Shown here: in pieces, positions 23,300 to 33,983 of the stretch
How the letters are laid out: each line of letters opens with the position of its first letter
Position numbering within the stretch: position 1 is the stretch's first letter
Source: Pristionchus mayeri
Lineage: Eukaryota > Nematoda > Chromadorea > Rhabditida > Neodiplogasteridae
Length of the DNA stretch: 64,000 bases
Reading direction: 5' to 3'
NCBI GenBank assembly: GCA_036245805.1
Contig: BTRK01000005.1
Location: forward strand, 43,821,216-43,885,215
Position numbers and translations under genes: made by a program
The notes under the pieces: model-generated
Database searches by the model: none
The model's input: the letters and a program-made list of their open reading frames with translations, nothing else
Told to the model about the DNA's origin: nothing

Positions 23300-24552
23300 A
23301 GTATATTGGACATGAGTAAACTATGGAAATTCTCACTCATTACCCCAATTCCCAAACCAAATAAGAATCCCCAGTCACCCGATTCTTATCGCCCTATTGC
23401 CATACTGTCTCCTGCCTCTAAAACAATGGAACGCCTTGTCAAACATAAGCTTGCCCCTTACCTTTACCGTTCCAATATCATCCCTAATTACCAACATGGT
23501 TTTCGATCCGGTGCCTCTGTTCTTACTAACCTTGTGGACTGTGAAAATGACTGGACTCTCGCTCATTCTCGTAAAGAACAAACTGATGTTATTTACCTCG
23601 ACTTCTCTCGTGCATTTGACACCGTCCCTTTCCCTAAACTTCTCTCTAAATGCTTGCATTATGGTATTAATGGTAACCTTCTAAATTGGATCTCTGATTT
23701 TGTAACGGATAGGCACTTCTCCGTAAGGTTAGGTACTACCGTATCTAAGTCCTTCCCTGTTCTCTCCGGCGTACCACAAGGATCTGTACTAGGGCCTATT
23801 CTATTCTCTCTTTATATATCTGATATTACATATGTCATTGCTCCCTTACCCGATGTGTTTGTGAAAGCATATGCAGATAACATTAAGATTTATGTTTCCT
23901 ATTCTATTAAAAATAAAGCCTCTCGCACTGCCCAATTACAGTATGCCCTAGATGCTATCTATTCATGGACTGTATCCAATCAATTATCTCTCTCCGAATC
24001 TAAATGCACACATCTCCACATAGGTTCTTCTCTTGCTCCTCATTATCTCATTAATAATGTTATCCTCGAGCAAGTCCCTCAACAGCTTTTTGAGAGGAGA
24101 GTCACCTATGATCTAGTCCTGGCCCGTAGGATAATGTGTGGAGACACCATACTCGATAGAAGTAAATTCTTCCTGTTTGCTCCCCTCAGAGAAAGGACCA
24201 ACAATTTTGGAATCCATATCGAAAAAAACCAAATCCACACCTCGATATCATTGTTTTTCTTTTCCTCTCCATTCCCAAGAACGGCTATTTCAGCTCGATT
24301 TTTTCGTGAAAGGCGTGATATGTGTCGTCGTATCAATTAGTGCAAACAACAGAGGAAATCCCCAAAAATCAGATCATTTTTTTTTTAAATTTGATCTGTG
24401 AAACGAGAGATACTCGTTGAACTACCGTTGTTCGCGGGTTTGTGCTAATAGTTGAATTCTACTGCTGAGAGCCTGCGTAAAACGTTGCAAAAGGCTCATG
24501 AGGCTGTCACATTCAGTATTGTATTTGCCAATCAATCAATCAATCAATCAAT
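23300..24552 (+). mobile_element. CR1/Jockey-like LINE with an internal deletion and (AATC)n tail
   Basis: The plus-strand frame at 23306-24340 begins in the RT fingers (SLITPIPKPNKNP, SYRPIAILSPASKTMERLV). It contains GFRSGASVLTNLV, the A box VIYLDFSRAFDTVP and the B box SGVPQGSVLGPILFSLYISD. The catalytic box reads AYADNIKIYV, so the second aspartate of the usual F/Y-x-DD is replaced by asparagine. After VILEQVPQ the frame jumps directly to the far C-terminal block (FERRVTYDLVLARRIM, DRSKFFLFAPL), so the thumb region is deleted in frame. It ends at an (AATC)n tail at about 24530-24552. The endonuclease is absent (5' truncated). Not active. Confidence 0.85.
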
Positions 24553-24560
24553 ATTTATCA

Positions 24561-25762
24561 CAGGTATCATGAGTCAGTGGAGGAAAAAATTAACCCCCAG
24601 GAACAATTTTAAACTTTTATTTTTTGTTTGGCTTCATATTATGGTAGGAACATACACTAGAGGCAACATCTCGAAAAATCTAGGTCATAGGTTCCAGAGC
24701 CGGCTTTTAGGAAACTTCCGGTTTTGCATCCGGCTCTACTGTATTTCAGCTCCCAGATGAGCTACGAAGATGGCAGCGGGCTCAAAATGAGCGGAAAATA
24801 TAATAAGAAAGTTTTCTGTTTTGACCTAAGCCAATGGACAAAATTTAGAAAAGATATGATTTGAAAACCATCTTTTAGACAAGAATAAAATCTACATCAA
24901 TTTTGTGAGATATCTATCACTGAAATTTTAATGCAGAATATACAAGCTGAAGTGCATAGGTACAAAATAAAATTAAAAATTTGAAAATCGAAGAGGGTCG
25001 AAGAGGGTCGAAGAGGGAAGAGGTTTTTGGAATATCGGTCCAAAACTCCGACGATGTGAATGTCAATGTGAAAATTGTTAATTCCTGAAGAGCTATAGAT
25101 GAAATCGGAATGAATAATGTAGATTAAGTTGTTTCATACACAATAAAGTAAGATGACGCTGTGAAACTCTAAGTTTCACTCATTCTGAGAAATCGATTTT
25201 TTACATCGATTTTGGCTAAATTTGGAAGCTGAAAACTGAACAATTTTATTTCCAGTCCATTGAAAACCAACTAAAATATAAAGTAGTGACTACCATGAAT
25301 AAGAACATGTGTAAGTTAGGGTCTACAGATATGCAGAGCTCCTCTTCGATTTTCAAATTTTTAATTTTATTTTGTACCTATGCACTTCAGCTTGTATATT
25401 CTGCAATAAAATTTCAGGGAAAGGTATCTCACAAAATTGATATAGATTTTATTCTTGTCTAAAAGATGGTTTTCAAATCATATCTTTTCTAAATTTTGTC
25501 CAATGGCTTAGGTCAAAACAGAAAACTTTCTTATTTTATTTTTCCGCTCATTTTGAGCCCGCTGCCATCTTCGTAGCTCATCTGGGAGCTGAAATACAGT
25601 AGAGCCGGATGCAAAAAGTTTCCTAAAAGCCGGCTCTGGAACCTATGACCTAGATTTTTCGAGATGTTGCCTCTAGTGTATGTTCCTACCATAATATGAA
25701 GCCAGACAAAAAATAAAAGTTGAAAATTGTTCCCACGCACCTCCACTGACTCGTGATACCTG
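24561..25762. mobile_element. Foldback element, copy 2, inserted at a LINE tail
   Basis: Ends are CAGGTATCATGAGTCAGTGG at 24561 and CCACTGACTCGTGATACCTG ending at 25762. The arms pair along nearly their whole length, for example GATGGCAGCGGGCTCAAAAT near 24770 with ATTTTGAGCCCGCTGCCATC near 25550. The flanks are ATTTATCA on the left and TGTTATCA on the right, an imperfect 8-base match that might be a target duplication. A triple GGGTCGAAGA repeat lies at about 24990-25020. The element sits exactly between the (AATC)n tail of one LINE and the 3' end of the next. Confidence 0.85.
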
Positions 25763-25763
25763 T

Positions 25764-28330
25764 GTTATCATGTCAAGCGCTAACGCTAGATGAGGAGTGG
25801 TCGGTATTCTTCGGTCGTTGCAGACCACCAGTGGGGGCCAATCGTTCTTCTCAGGTCGTCTCTCCAGCGTATTCTAGGCTGACCTTGTGGGCGACTCCGG
25901 CTGTAGGGAATCCAGACAGTAGTAGCTCTGCTCCACTGCTCCAAATCCATCCTTCTGATTTTGAGTGTCCATTGAGCCTTCCGTTTCAGCGCTTCTTGAT
26001 TCCAATCCCGCACCCGTGTCGCATTGCGCACATTCTCGTTTCTCCATCGGTCCCTCAGAGTAATACCCAACATCTTGCGCTCCATTTTCCGTTGAGTTAC
26101 ACTAAGACCTTTTCACATGCTCGCAACGCCCAGACTTCTGAACCGTAAAGTACCGTAGAAGAGATACAACTTTCGAAGAGTCTCCTCTTAGTCTTCATGG
26201 GAAGAAGGCGAGATGAGAGTAGTGTAGAAATCTTGCTCCAAGCGAGCCATCCCAGGCGAATTCTGTGTTCAAGTTCATCAGAATGATCCAAGGGGAGCGA
26301 AATTCTCCCTCCAAGATACGTTGTTGAGTTGACAAAGTTGAAGGTCGAATCGTCGATGACAATGGGTGCTCGAATGGTGCTGCACGAGGTTAGAAGCACG
26401 GTTTTTGAATCGTTTACTTCCAAACCAACGCGTGCGCAAGCTTCTATTAACTTTTTCAACATTCGCTGCAGTTCAGGTCTTGATTTAGCTATCAAGGCGA
26501 TGTCGTCCGCGTACTCGAGGTGGCTCAGGTTTCTTCCATCGATCTTGATTCCGTCATTCTTCCAATCGATCTCGTTCATTGCTGAGCGAAGGACGACGTT
26601 GAAAAGGCGAGGGGAAAGAGTGCCCCCTTGGCGAACTCCTCTCCTGATTGTGACTGGAACGAGATCCTCGTTCACTCGGATGACAGTAGTCGATGACTCG
26701 TAGAGGCGGCGGAGGAGGTGGATGAGGGTAGGATTTATCCCAGATGTCCATTGAGATTGCCATACCGCACTCCACTCCACACAGTCAAAAGCCTTACGGA
26801 AGTCAACGAATCCGAGATACAGCGGAATACCGTATTCGTGAGTACGCTCTGCCACCTGCTTGATTGCGTGCAAGTTATTCAGAGTGCTGAACCCTTTCCG
26901 GAAAACAGCTTGGGTAGGGGACTCGGTCTCTTCAAGTGACACCTCCATTTTTCTCAAGATCACGCGGGTGACTGCTTTCATGGTTACGGTAAGCAGAGAG
27001 ATCGGTCTAAAGTTGCTGATGTTGGTTGGGTCCCCTTTCTTGTGGATCAGAGAGACAACAGCTTCGACCATATCTTGAGGGACTTGATCACCGGCTGCCA
27101 GATGATTGAGTAGGTCCGCAAGCACTGGGGCAAGGTGATCTCGGGAAAGGTAGAGCATGTCAGGAAGGACTGAGTCGGAGCCGGGAGAGTGTCCGCATTT
27201 TAGATGAGAGAGCGCGTCTCTTGTCTCATCAGGCTGGAAGGGAGGAATAGGGAAAGCAGCATCAGGGGTAGTTCAACTGTGGCAGTGTACAGCTTCTCGA
27301 AGAAAGTACGGACGGTGATCATGGTTGCATCTTGCGAGAGAACACCAGTTGCGTAGGGGATTAGCAGTCTCTTTCGTGAAGTTTGTAAATTGAACATTGC
27401 CTTGATGATACTCTTTCCCATGGATGCGGCTTGTTTTGCTTGTTCCTCTTTCCTCCTTCTGATGTCACGCAGCCCGGCATGTGATGGAAAATGCGACATT
27501 GGATTGTGGAGCGGATCTGAGGAGATGGCGTTGTGCCACGAGATTGCGCGTTCCTTGGGAAATCCATGGAGGGGAGTGCTTGTCTCGCCAACAGTTACTT
27601 GCCGCAGTCTTCGTAAACGCTTGGATCTTGTGATAGGCGTCAGTGGCTGAGGTGGGACGGGCAAGGGGAAGGGAAGCAAGAAGGTTCGCGTTTTCAGTGA
27701 AGGCGATTAACGAAGGCGAAGTGAAGGCGATGGACCTTCACTGAAGGTTCTTCACGCAAACTTCAGTGAAGGTCCGTCCGCGTGAGTTCGGGGTCGGAGA
27801 TGCGTACTTCCCAACAAATCTTTCATTGCCTGACTCGCACGCAACTCGACAGTTCAACCTCTTGGCGCACTCTGCAGAGCGGTCTCGACCTTTTCCATGA
27901 AGTCATCGTAGTCCGCATCATCGTAGGCAGATGTGGGTGCGTACGCGCAGACAAGGAAGAGGCGATGATTGGGGAGTTGCAGAGTTGCGAGTCGATCAGA
28001 GAGGCCTCGGAACACAGCTCCTCTTGCGAGATGGGCACGGATGAGGAAGGCCACACCATGGTGTGCGGTTGCACCTCCCGAATGGAAAACAACTATGCCT
28101 GAAGACGAAAGATTGAAGGAAGCACAACCCACAATCCTCGCTTCTTGCACAGCCATCACGTCCCATTTGATCTTGGAGAGGGCCAACTCGATCTCGCGAA
28201 GCTTGTCTCGTGGCGCGAGCGTCCGGGCGTTCAGCGTGCCGACGTAGAATGGACGACCCATCGAGGTGGCTTATAACTCCCGCTTGCCAAAGCTGCTGGT
28301 AGAGGGACTCTGGCGGAGGGAATCGGAGAC
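25764..28330 (-). mobile_element. Near-complete RTE-like LINE (fragment C), frameshifted
   Basis: Read on the minus strand. 28261-27854 is the start of an AP-type endonuclease (GTLNARTLAPRDKLREI, MAVQEARIVG); at about 135 residues it lacks the second half of a normal domain. 27679-27200 is the linker before RT. 27158-26097 is the reverse transcriptase, with VSLIHKKGDPTNISNFRPIS, FVDFRKAFDCVEW, GVRQGGTLSPRLFNVVL and the catalytic LEYADDIALIAKSRPELQ. 26085-25786 is the C-terminal block RKMLGITLRDRWRNE and RWRDDLRRTIGPHWWS. At least three frame changes separate these. A GAAGG-rich short repeat at 27690-27780 replaces the missing endonuclease half. It is the longest RTE copy in the window and is inactive as it stands. 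Confidence 0.85.
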
Positions 28331-28986
28331 GAGGGGATGAAATGCGCACCTCACCGCTCGCCACTCGCGTTTTGGACCAGAATGAACGCAATCTCAGCCA
28401 ACGCAATCTCTAATATTTTTTGCTTAGGGACGTTGAGTGATTGCATGAACGCTCGATGGAGTGATTTGGTTGAGGATGAAGCAGGTTATTCCTAAATCTC
28501 GCTTTAGAGAGGGATTTTCAAGGACCTTCTCAAGGAAAGCTCCTTGAGCGTGTCCCATACAATTTAGTTCGTAGATTACATTACCGATTCTGAATTCCGT
28601 ATATTTCTTACTCATCCTCGTGTGAGAGATTCAATTTGTTGAAGTCCCTCTGGTCACTGTAGGCCACGAGAAGGTCGGAGATGAGGGGTCAAATAGTCAT
28701 TCTCAAACATGCATTTATCTCTGGCTGACGCGGAAATATTTTTTTCCATGTTGTTCAGCATGTTATTAGAATAATCTTCTCTGGAATTTCAACGTCTAAA
28801 GCACTGTCATGAAGAGCATTTAAAAATTAGCCTGAACCTATATCCATCACGGTCTTTCTCAGTTCGTACTCACCCGGTCTTGACGAAATTGACCAAGGAT
28901 GAGACGAAAAGCGCTCCGAACACGTGGTCATCGGTCTCGTTCGCCTGATTTGTTGATCATTGCAATGGATTTAGATTTAAGATGTA
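28331..28986. other. Stretch without a supported gene between RTE LINE and mariner
   Basis: The frame at 28424-28615 minus has no recognisable motif. The 28331-28400 part may be 5' untranslated sequence of the RTE LINE. The rest is unassigned. Confidence 0.35.
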
Positions 28987-30292
28987 TCAGGTTGGCGGGA
29001 AAGTCTTTGTGTATGAATTTGTTATAACACTGCTCTTCACAAGTGTACTTTGGCGTCCCGTCGCTCATAGTGAATAACAGTCAGTGATTGCACTTTATAG
29101 TAATCAACTCCCCATTATCTTTACTTCAGTCAAGCTCTAGTAGATCAACGATTTATGTTCCTGGTGCCACACACTTCCGACATGTTTTGATTTACCTCTC
29201 TCTATTCTACACCACGATGAAAGATTCAGAGACCCTACTGAAGCATGTTTATGATACACATGCCCCCTCTACAACACCTTCAGGAATTGGATCCAGATCC
29301 GCGAAGAAGGCGACTTTTCCCTCAATGAATGAGGTCGTTCTGGGAGCCCGCGTTAGTTACATTTTGAGACTTTGTAGAAAGCTGCTTAAATGAACCCATT
29401 TCAAACTGCCCGTGAAATGACTATTGCACTTAGAGTCCACCATCGCACTGTCAAAGAAGGCTTGAGATATCTTGGAATGAGGAAAATAATCGGTCGATTC
29501 AAATTCCATGATCTGATCCAAGCCAGCCATGACCGTCGAGTCGATGATTCAAATGCTCTCCTCATTCTCCGAGATGGGGATCGATGGCTGGAACGGCTCA
29601 TAACGGGGAATGAGAAGTGGGTCCTCAACGATAACAACCATGTGAGAACCAAGCGGGTTGGAGAAGGAGAGCCTCCACAGGGTGTCTCAAAACTATACCT
29701 GAACCCCAAGAAAAACAAGCTGTCAATATCGTGGGGCGTGGATGGCGTGATCTAATCGGAGCAACTACGTCAGGGCATGTCAATCACCGGGGTCAAGTAC
29801 GTCACACACCTACAGAATTTGAAGTTGGAAGTCGATCGTTGAAGGCTGAAGGACAAGAAAGTGTACAATCAACAAAATGACCCCCGTAACCAGTTCTACA
29901 ATCAAGTCAAGCAGGAACTGGCTGGATATGAACGGATGGTTCTCCCTTACCCCCCGTATTCTCCTGGCATGGCCCCTTCCGATTAGTGGCTTTTAGCAGA
30001 CCTGGCCCATGCCGTTCGAGGTTGGGCCTTCAATTCACGTGAAAGTCTCGAGGTTGAACTCGAGCAATACTTTCATTCGCACCCAGGCGGGTTCTAAAGG
30101 GAGGGGATCCATACATTGCATGTACAGTCATTTCGAAGAACCACCTGTGAGCCCTCATCACTAAAACAAGCGCTATTTTTTAACGCAAAGAATAAGAAAT
30201 ATGAGCTTTGGCGAATAATTACTACTCAGTAGGTACCACAACTTCACCGAAAATCAAGAAAAATCGATATTTTCACACAACCAACAACCCTG
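28987..30292 (+). mobile_element. Degenerate mariner transposon with inactivated transposase
   Basis: The left end, TCAGGTTGGCGGGAAAGTCT, sits next to a TA at 28985; the right end near 30292 is badly decayed (CACACAACCAACAACCCTGA). The transposase can be read in pieces: a helix-turn-helix region (TAREMTIALRVHHRTVKEGL, about 29400-29460), then GNEKWVLNDN, GEGEPPQGVSKLYLNPKKNK and SISWGVDGVI up to a stop at 29755. Further on are a region resembling the second aspartate block (NQQNDPRNQF) and YSPGMAPSD followed by a stop at about 29983. The first catalytic aspartate of mariner transposases (GDEKW) is asparagine here. The element cannot transpose on its own. Confidence 0.8.
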
Positions 30293-30583
30293 ATTCAGGG
30301 ACAGGGCTGAGAATGAAACTTCTGACACAAACCTTGTAGAGCATTCATTAAGCTATCTTTCTAAAAAAGAAAAAGTTTCTAGCTCAATTTTAAAGCAAGT
30401 TATGATCATTTTCCTGAGATGCACTTCACTAGTTTTAGTGCAGGGTGTCAACTTCGAGACGCTCGTACTCGAAAAATAAAATTAGTACTTTTGGTAATTT
30501 TTACAGAATTTTAAAATTATTGATATTCCATTTCCTCCTACCCCCCAATGGTGGTCGATTCTCGATTCCTCTCATATATATCA

Positions 30584-32457
30584 CCAGGTATCACGAGCCA
30601 GTGGAGGTGTGCGGGAACAATTTCCAACTTTTATTTTTTTGTTTTGCTTCATATTATGGTGGTAGCATACACTGGAGACAACTTCTTGAAATTTTTGGGT
30701 CACAGGTCCCAGAACCGTCATTTAGGAATTTTCCGGTTTTGCGTCCGGCTGTACTGTATTTCAGCTCCCAGATGAGCTAGAGAGCTGGCAAAGCGCTTAA
30801 AATGCGCGGAAAAATCATATAAACAACTTGTATGTTGAAAGTTAAGCCGTAGGATTGCAAGTTCATAAGCTATGAACAAACAACTGAAATTTAAAATAAA
30901 AATAAAATCATAGCGTCTCGGTAAGGGACAAACCCAGTGAATTGTATTGCAGATTATGGAAGAATAAGTCCATACGCGTAAAGAAAAAAATTGAAATAGG
31001 CAACTTCAGGGTGTCCTACGCCCGCTGTATAGCTCTGAATGCTGAAAACCATCATTGTAAAATTTTAAAAAAATTCTCAGCTCGCATATTTACCATACAA
31101 ATCGATCAGTTCACCCAATTTATACCATTGCTCGATCAATGAAGTTAGATGGTGATGAACACATTCTGGCATTTTTAGTTATCCAGCTCATACCAGACCC
31201 GAGATTTAAATTCTCGAACTTGCTGGATCGTGATGAGAGAAATTTAAAATAATTATATTTTGACTAAATGATAATGGCTCTCGGCTCTTTTCGATCACTA
31301 AAAATCATTTTATGAACAGAAGATATAAAAAAACTCTGATAATGCCAACATGGTGATTGTTTTGAAAAATATAAAATATATGTGAATATTGACATTTCGA
31401 ATTTTGTAACACACTTGAAAATGGCACACATTTTAACATTTTTCATCTCTATTGCTCTAAATATTATTTTTGGAAGTTAAAAGACCTAGAATTCATTACA
31501 ATTTAACTTAAATATAATTATTTTAAATTTCTCTCATCACGATCCAGCTCATTCCAGACCCGAGATTTAAATTCTCGAACTTGCTGGATCGTGATGAGAG
31601 AAATTTAAAATAATTATATTTAAGTTAAATTGTAATGAATTCTAGGTCTTTTAACTTCCAAAAATAATATTTAGAGCAATAGAGATGAAAAATGTTAAAA
31701 TGTGTGCCATTTTCAAGTGTGTTACAAAATTCGAAATGTCAATATTCACATATATTTTATATTTTTCAAAACAATCACCATGTTGGCATTATCAGAGTTT
31801 TTTATATCTTCTGTTCATAAAATGATTTTTAGTGATCGAAAAGAGCCGAGAGCCATTATCATTTAGTCAAAATATAATTATTTTAAATTTCTCTCATCAC
31901 GATCCAGCAAGTTCGAGAATTTAAATCTCGGGTCTGGTATGAGCTGGATAACTAAAAATGCCAGAATGTGTTCATCACTATCTAACTTCATTGATCGAGC
32001 AATGGTATAAATTGGGTGAACTGATCGATTTGTATGATAAATATGCGAGCTGAGAATTTTTTTTAAATTTTACAATGATGGTTTTCAGCATTCAGAGCTA
32101 TACAGCGTGCGTAGGCCACCCTGAAGTTGCCTATTTCAATTTTTTTTCTATACACGTATGGACTTATTCTCCCATAATCTGTAATAAAATTCACTGGGTT
32201 TGTCTCTTACCGAGACCCTATGATTTTATTTATATTTGAAATTTCAGTTGTTTGTTCATAGTGTATGAACTTGCAATCCTACGGCTTAATTTTCAACATA
32301 AAAGTTGTTCGTTTGATTTTTCCGCGCATTTTAAGCGCTTTGCCAGCTCTCTAGCTCATCTGGGAGCTGAAATACAGTAGAGCCGGACGCAAAACCGGAA
32401 AATTCCTAAATGACGGTTCTGGGACCTGTGACCCAAAAATTTCAAGAAGTTGTCTCT
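30584..32457. mobile_element. Foldback element, copy 3, right end truncated
   Basis: The left end is CAGGTATCACGAGCCAGTGG at about 30585. The arms pair inward for about 930 bases: GACAACTTCTTGAAATTTTT near 30676 pairs with AAAAATTTCAAGAAGTTGTC ending near 32453, and GTAAAGAAAAAAATTGAAAT near 30978 pairs near 32130. The right arm stops abruptly at 32457, where a different dispersed repeat begins, so the outer 90 bases of that end are missing. A nested shorter palindrome with GAGATTTAAATTCTCGAACT blocks lies at 31500-31640. Confidence 0.8.
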
Positions 32458-32763
32458 GATCAGCACCATAGGGAACCCATTTTTAAACATTTTCGTAAAA
32501 ATGCTGTGCCACGTTTTGTTTGACTCTTAGAGAATCGGGCTCATAGACAACTCACAATTATTCGTTGCGGCAATTTGTAAGATTTAAAAAAAAACATGTG
32601 TCATTCATTTCACACACCCCAACGGTTGAGTTTCAAAATAATTTCTTATCAACTCATCTTCAGATGAGCTGATGGAAGTGGCATGGGAAATCGAACAGAT
32701 CAGATTTTAACAAAGCTTTGAGCAATCGCCGCGTGAAAATGATGAAACAACAATATATGGAGA
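32458..32763. repeat. Dispersed repeat shared with 37080-37190
   Basis: The segment AGCACCATAGGGAACCCATT, then TGTGCCACGTTTTG, TTTGACTCTTAGAGAATCGG and GCTCATAGACAAC aligns with AGCACCATCGGGAACCCCTT to GCTCCTATACACGAG at 37085-37182 in the same orientation. The upstream part of that family (CTACTTCATTTTGCACCAATCCGACCGG) also occurs inverted at 722-780. Low-copy interspersed repeat, no gene. Confidence 0.55.
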
Positions 32764-33060
32764 ATTAAAGAAGGGGTAACACGAAAGAATGTTAGGGAGT
32801 CCCACCACGAAGATAATGCGCTCGCAATGGGAAACTGCAGCCAAATTACTCCAAAAACGAAGCGAAAATTACGTAGAGTGAGTGAAACATAAATGAACTA
32901 GCCACAACCCTGCGCTGGCAATGAACTTTGCGCGTTTGTAAATAGCCTCAAAGCGGTCTGTGCAACTTCGGATAAAGTGATTAATTATCGGGCTGCAGTA
33001 TTATATTACGCAAACATAATGACTAATTAAACTAATTTTTCGTGTTACTCCTTCTTTAAT
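32764..33060. mobile_element. MITE with 23-base inverted ends
   Basis: ATTAAAGAAGGGGTAACACG at 32764 pairs with CGTGTTACTCCTTCTTTAAT ending at 33060. It is 297 bases long with no coding capacity. It lies directly upstream (13 bases) of the detached ABC-transporter exon at 33073 and so forms the edge of that intron remnant. Confidence 0.75.
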
Positions 33061-33072
33061 GATAGCATGCAG

Positions 33073-33195
33073 AACTCGGATGCGATTGCGTACATCGAAA
33101 ACGGGAAAGTGCGCGAGATCGGAAATCATCAGGAGTTGATGGCGAGAAAGGGAAGATACTACAGACTGATCAAGCAACAGGATCTGTCCATTTAA
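33073..33195 (+). CDS. Detached terminal exon of the ABC transporter (C-terminus of NBD2)
   Basis: After a GCATGCAG acceptor the 41-codon frame reads NSDAIAYIENGKVREIGNHQ, ELMARKGRYYRLIKQQDL and a TAA stop at 33193-33195. This is the conventional end of an ABCB NBD2: an ENG beta-turn, the G-H-EL helix and a Y--L--QQ tail. It is exactly the piece missing from the minus-strand transporter, whose last exon (37276-37199) ends with IAHRLSSIQ at phase 0. This exon also begins at phase 0, but on the plus strand. AATAAA follows at about 33338. It is either the inverted last exon of that gene or the only survivor of another copy. Confidence 0.8.
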   Translation, partial: NSDAIAYIENGKVREIGNHQELMARKGRYYRLIKQQDLSI

Positions 33196-33983
33196 TATAT
33201 CCAGTCTTTATTTCTCATGACTTTTAATCTACGTGTACCACCAATATTGAATTGTCTGTAATTGTAGCGTACTAAAAGTTGGTGAAACATACTATATTTT
33301 GCTTGAAGCAATGTAGGTTGCTGTTGAAACCATATGAATAAATTGAAGCCTTTCTCTATCCCTATTCTCCGTACATATCATCTCGTCTACTCTAACCCAA
33401 CAAATGACCCAAACTGGAGTACAGTTTCATCGCGATTAATGCATAAATCAATTCAAATAACCACATTTTTATATATTATTCTTTATTTTCTATCCCTATC
33501 CCGATCATCGCCAAGGTCCCACCCATTTACTGCATAGACACTCTTCGATTTGTCGAAATTCGGCAAGCCCGTCACAAACTGTAACGATACCATTGCTATA
33601 CATAGCAAATGGTAACGACTAGAATTCTCCTATTGGAAAATTGTTGTGCCATTTTCAGATATGTTTCATGTGCATATTATATCTAATTTGCTTTAGTTTA
33701 AGTAGCGCATCTGAATCATTTTTTTCCAATAAGAGAACCCTAGCAACGAACCCATGCATCCACAACAACATACATTAAACACTTTATTATCGTTACTTCT
33801 TTACTACTTCTTCACTTTCTGTCCTTATCCCAATTCTCGACTGTTCCAATCGTAGCCGGCGCGTACTGCCACGGATCGGCCGCAGCCTGATCTGCAAAGG
33901 ATTCGATCGTTAAAAAAAAATTAGCAGTTAGTCCGTTGCGGCACTCTGTACGAGTACCGTTCTCGTAATTCTTCAGCACCATT
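33196..33983. other. Intergenic stretch with one intron-type MITE
   Basis: At 33630-33740 there is a copy of the short inverted-repeat element that recurs in the ABC-transporter introns (TCCTATTGGAAAA, then TTTCATGTGC, then TAGCGCATCTGAA, then TTTTTCCAATAAGAGAA). The rest is AT-rich with no supported gene. Confidence 0.5.

Noticed and set aside
27390..28247. Plus-strand frames across the RTE endonuclease and linker
   Set aside because: Antisense shadows of the LINE; no independent motifs.
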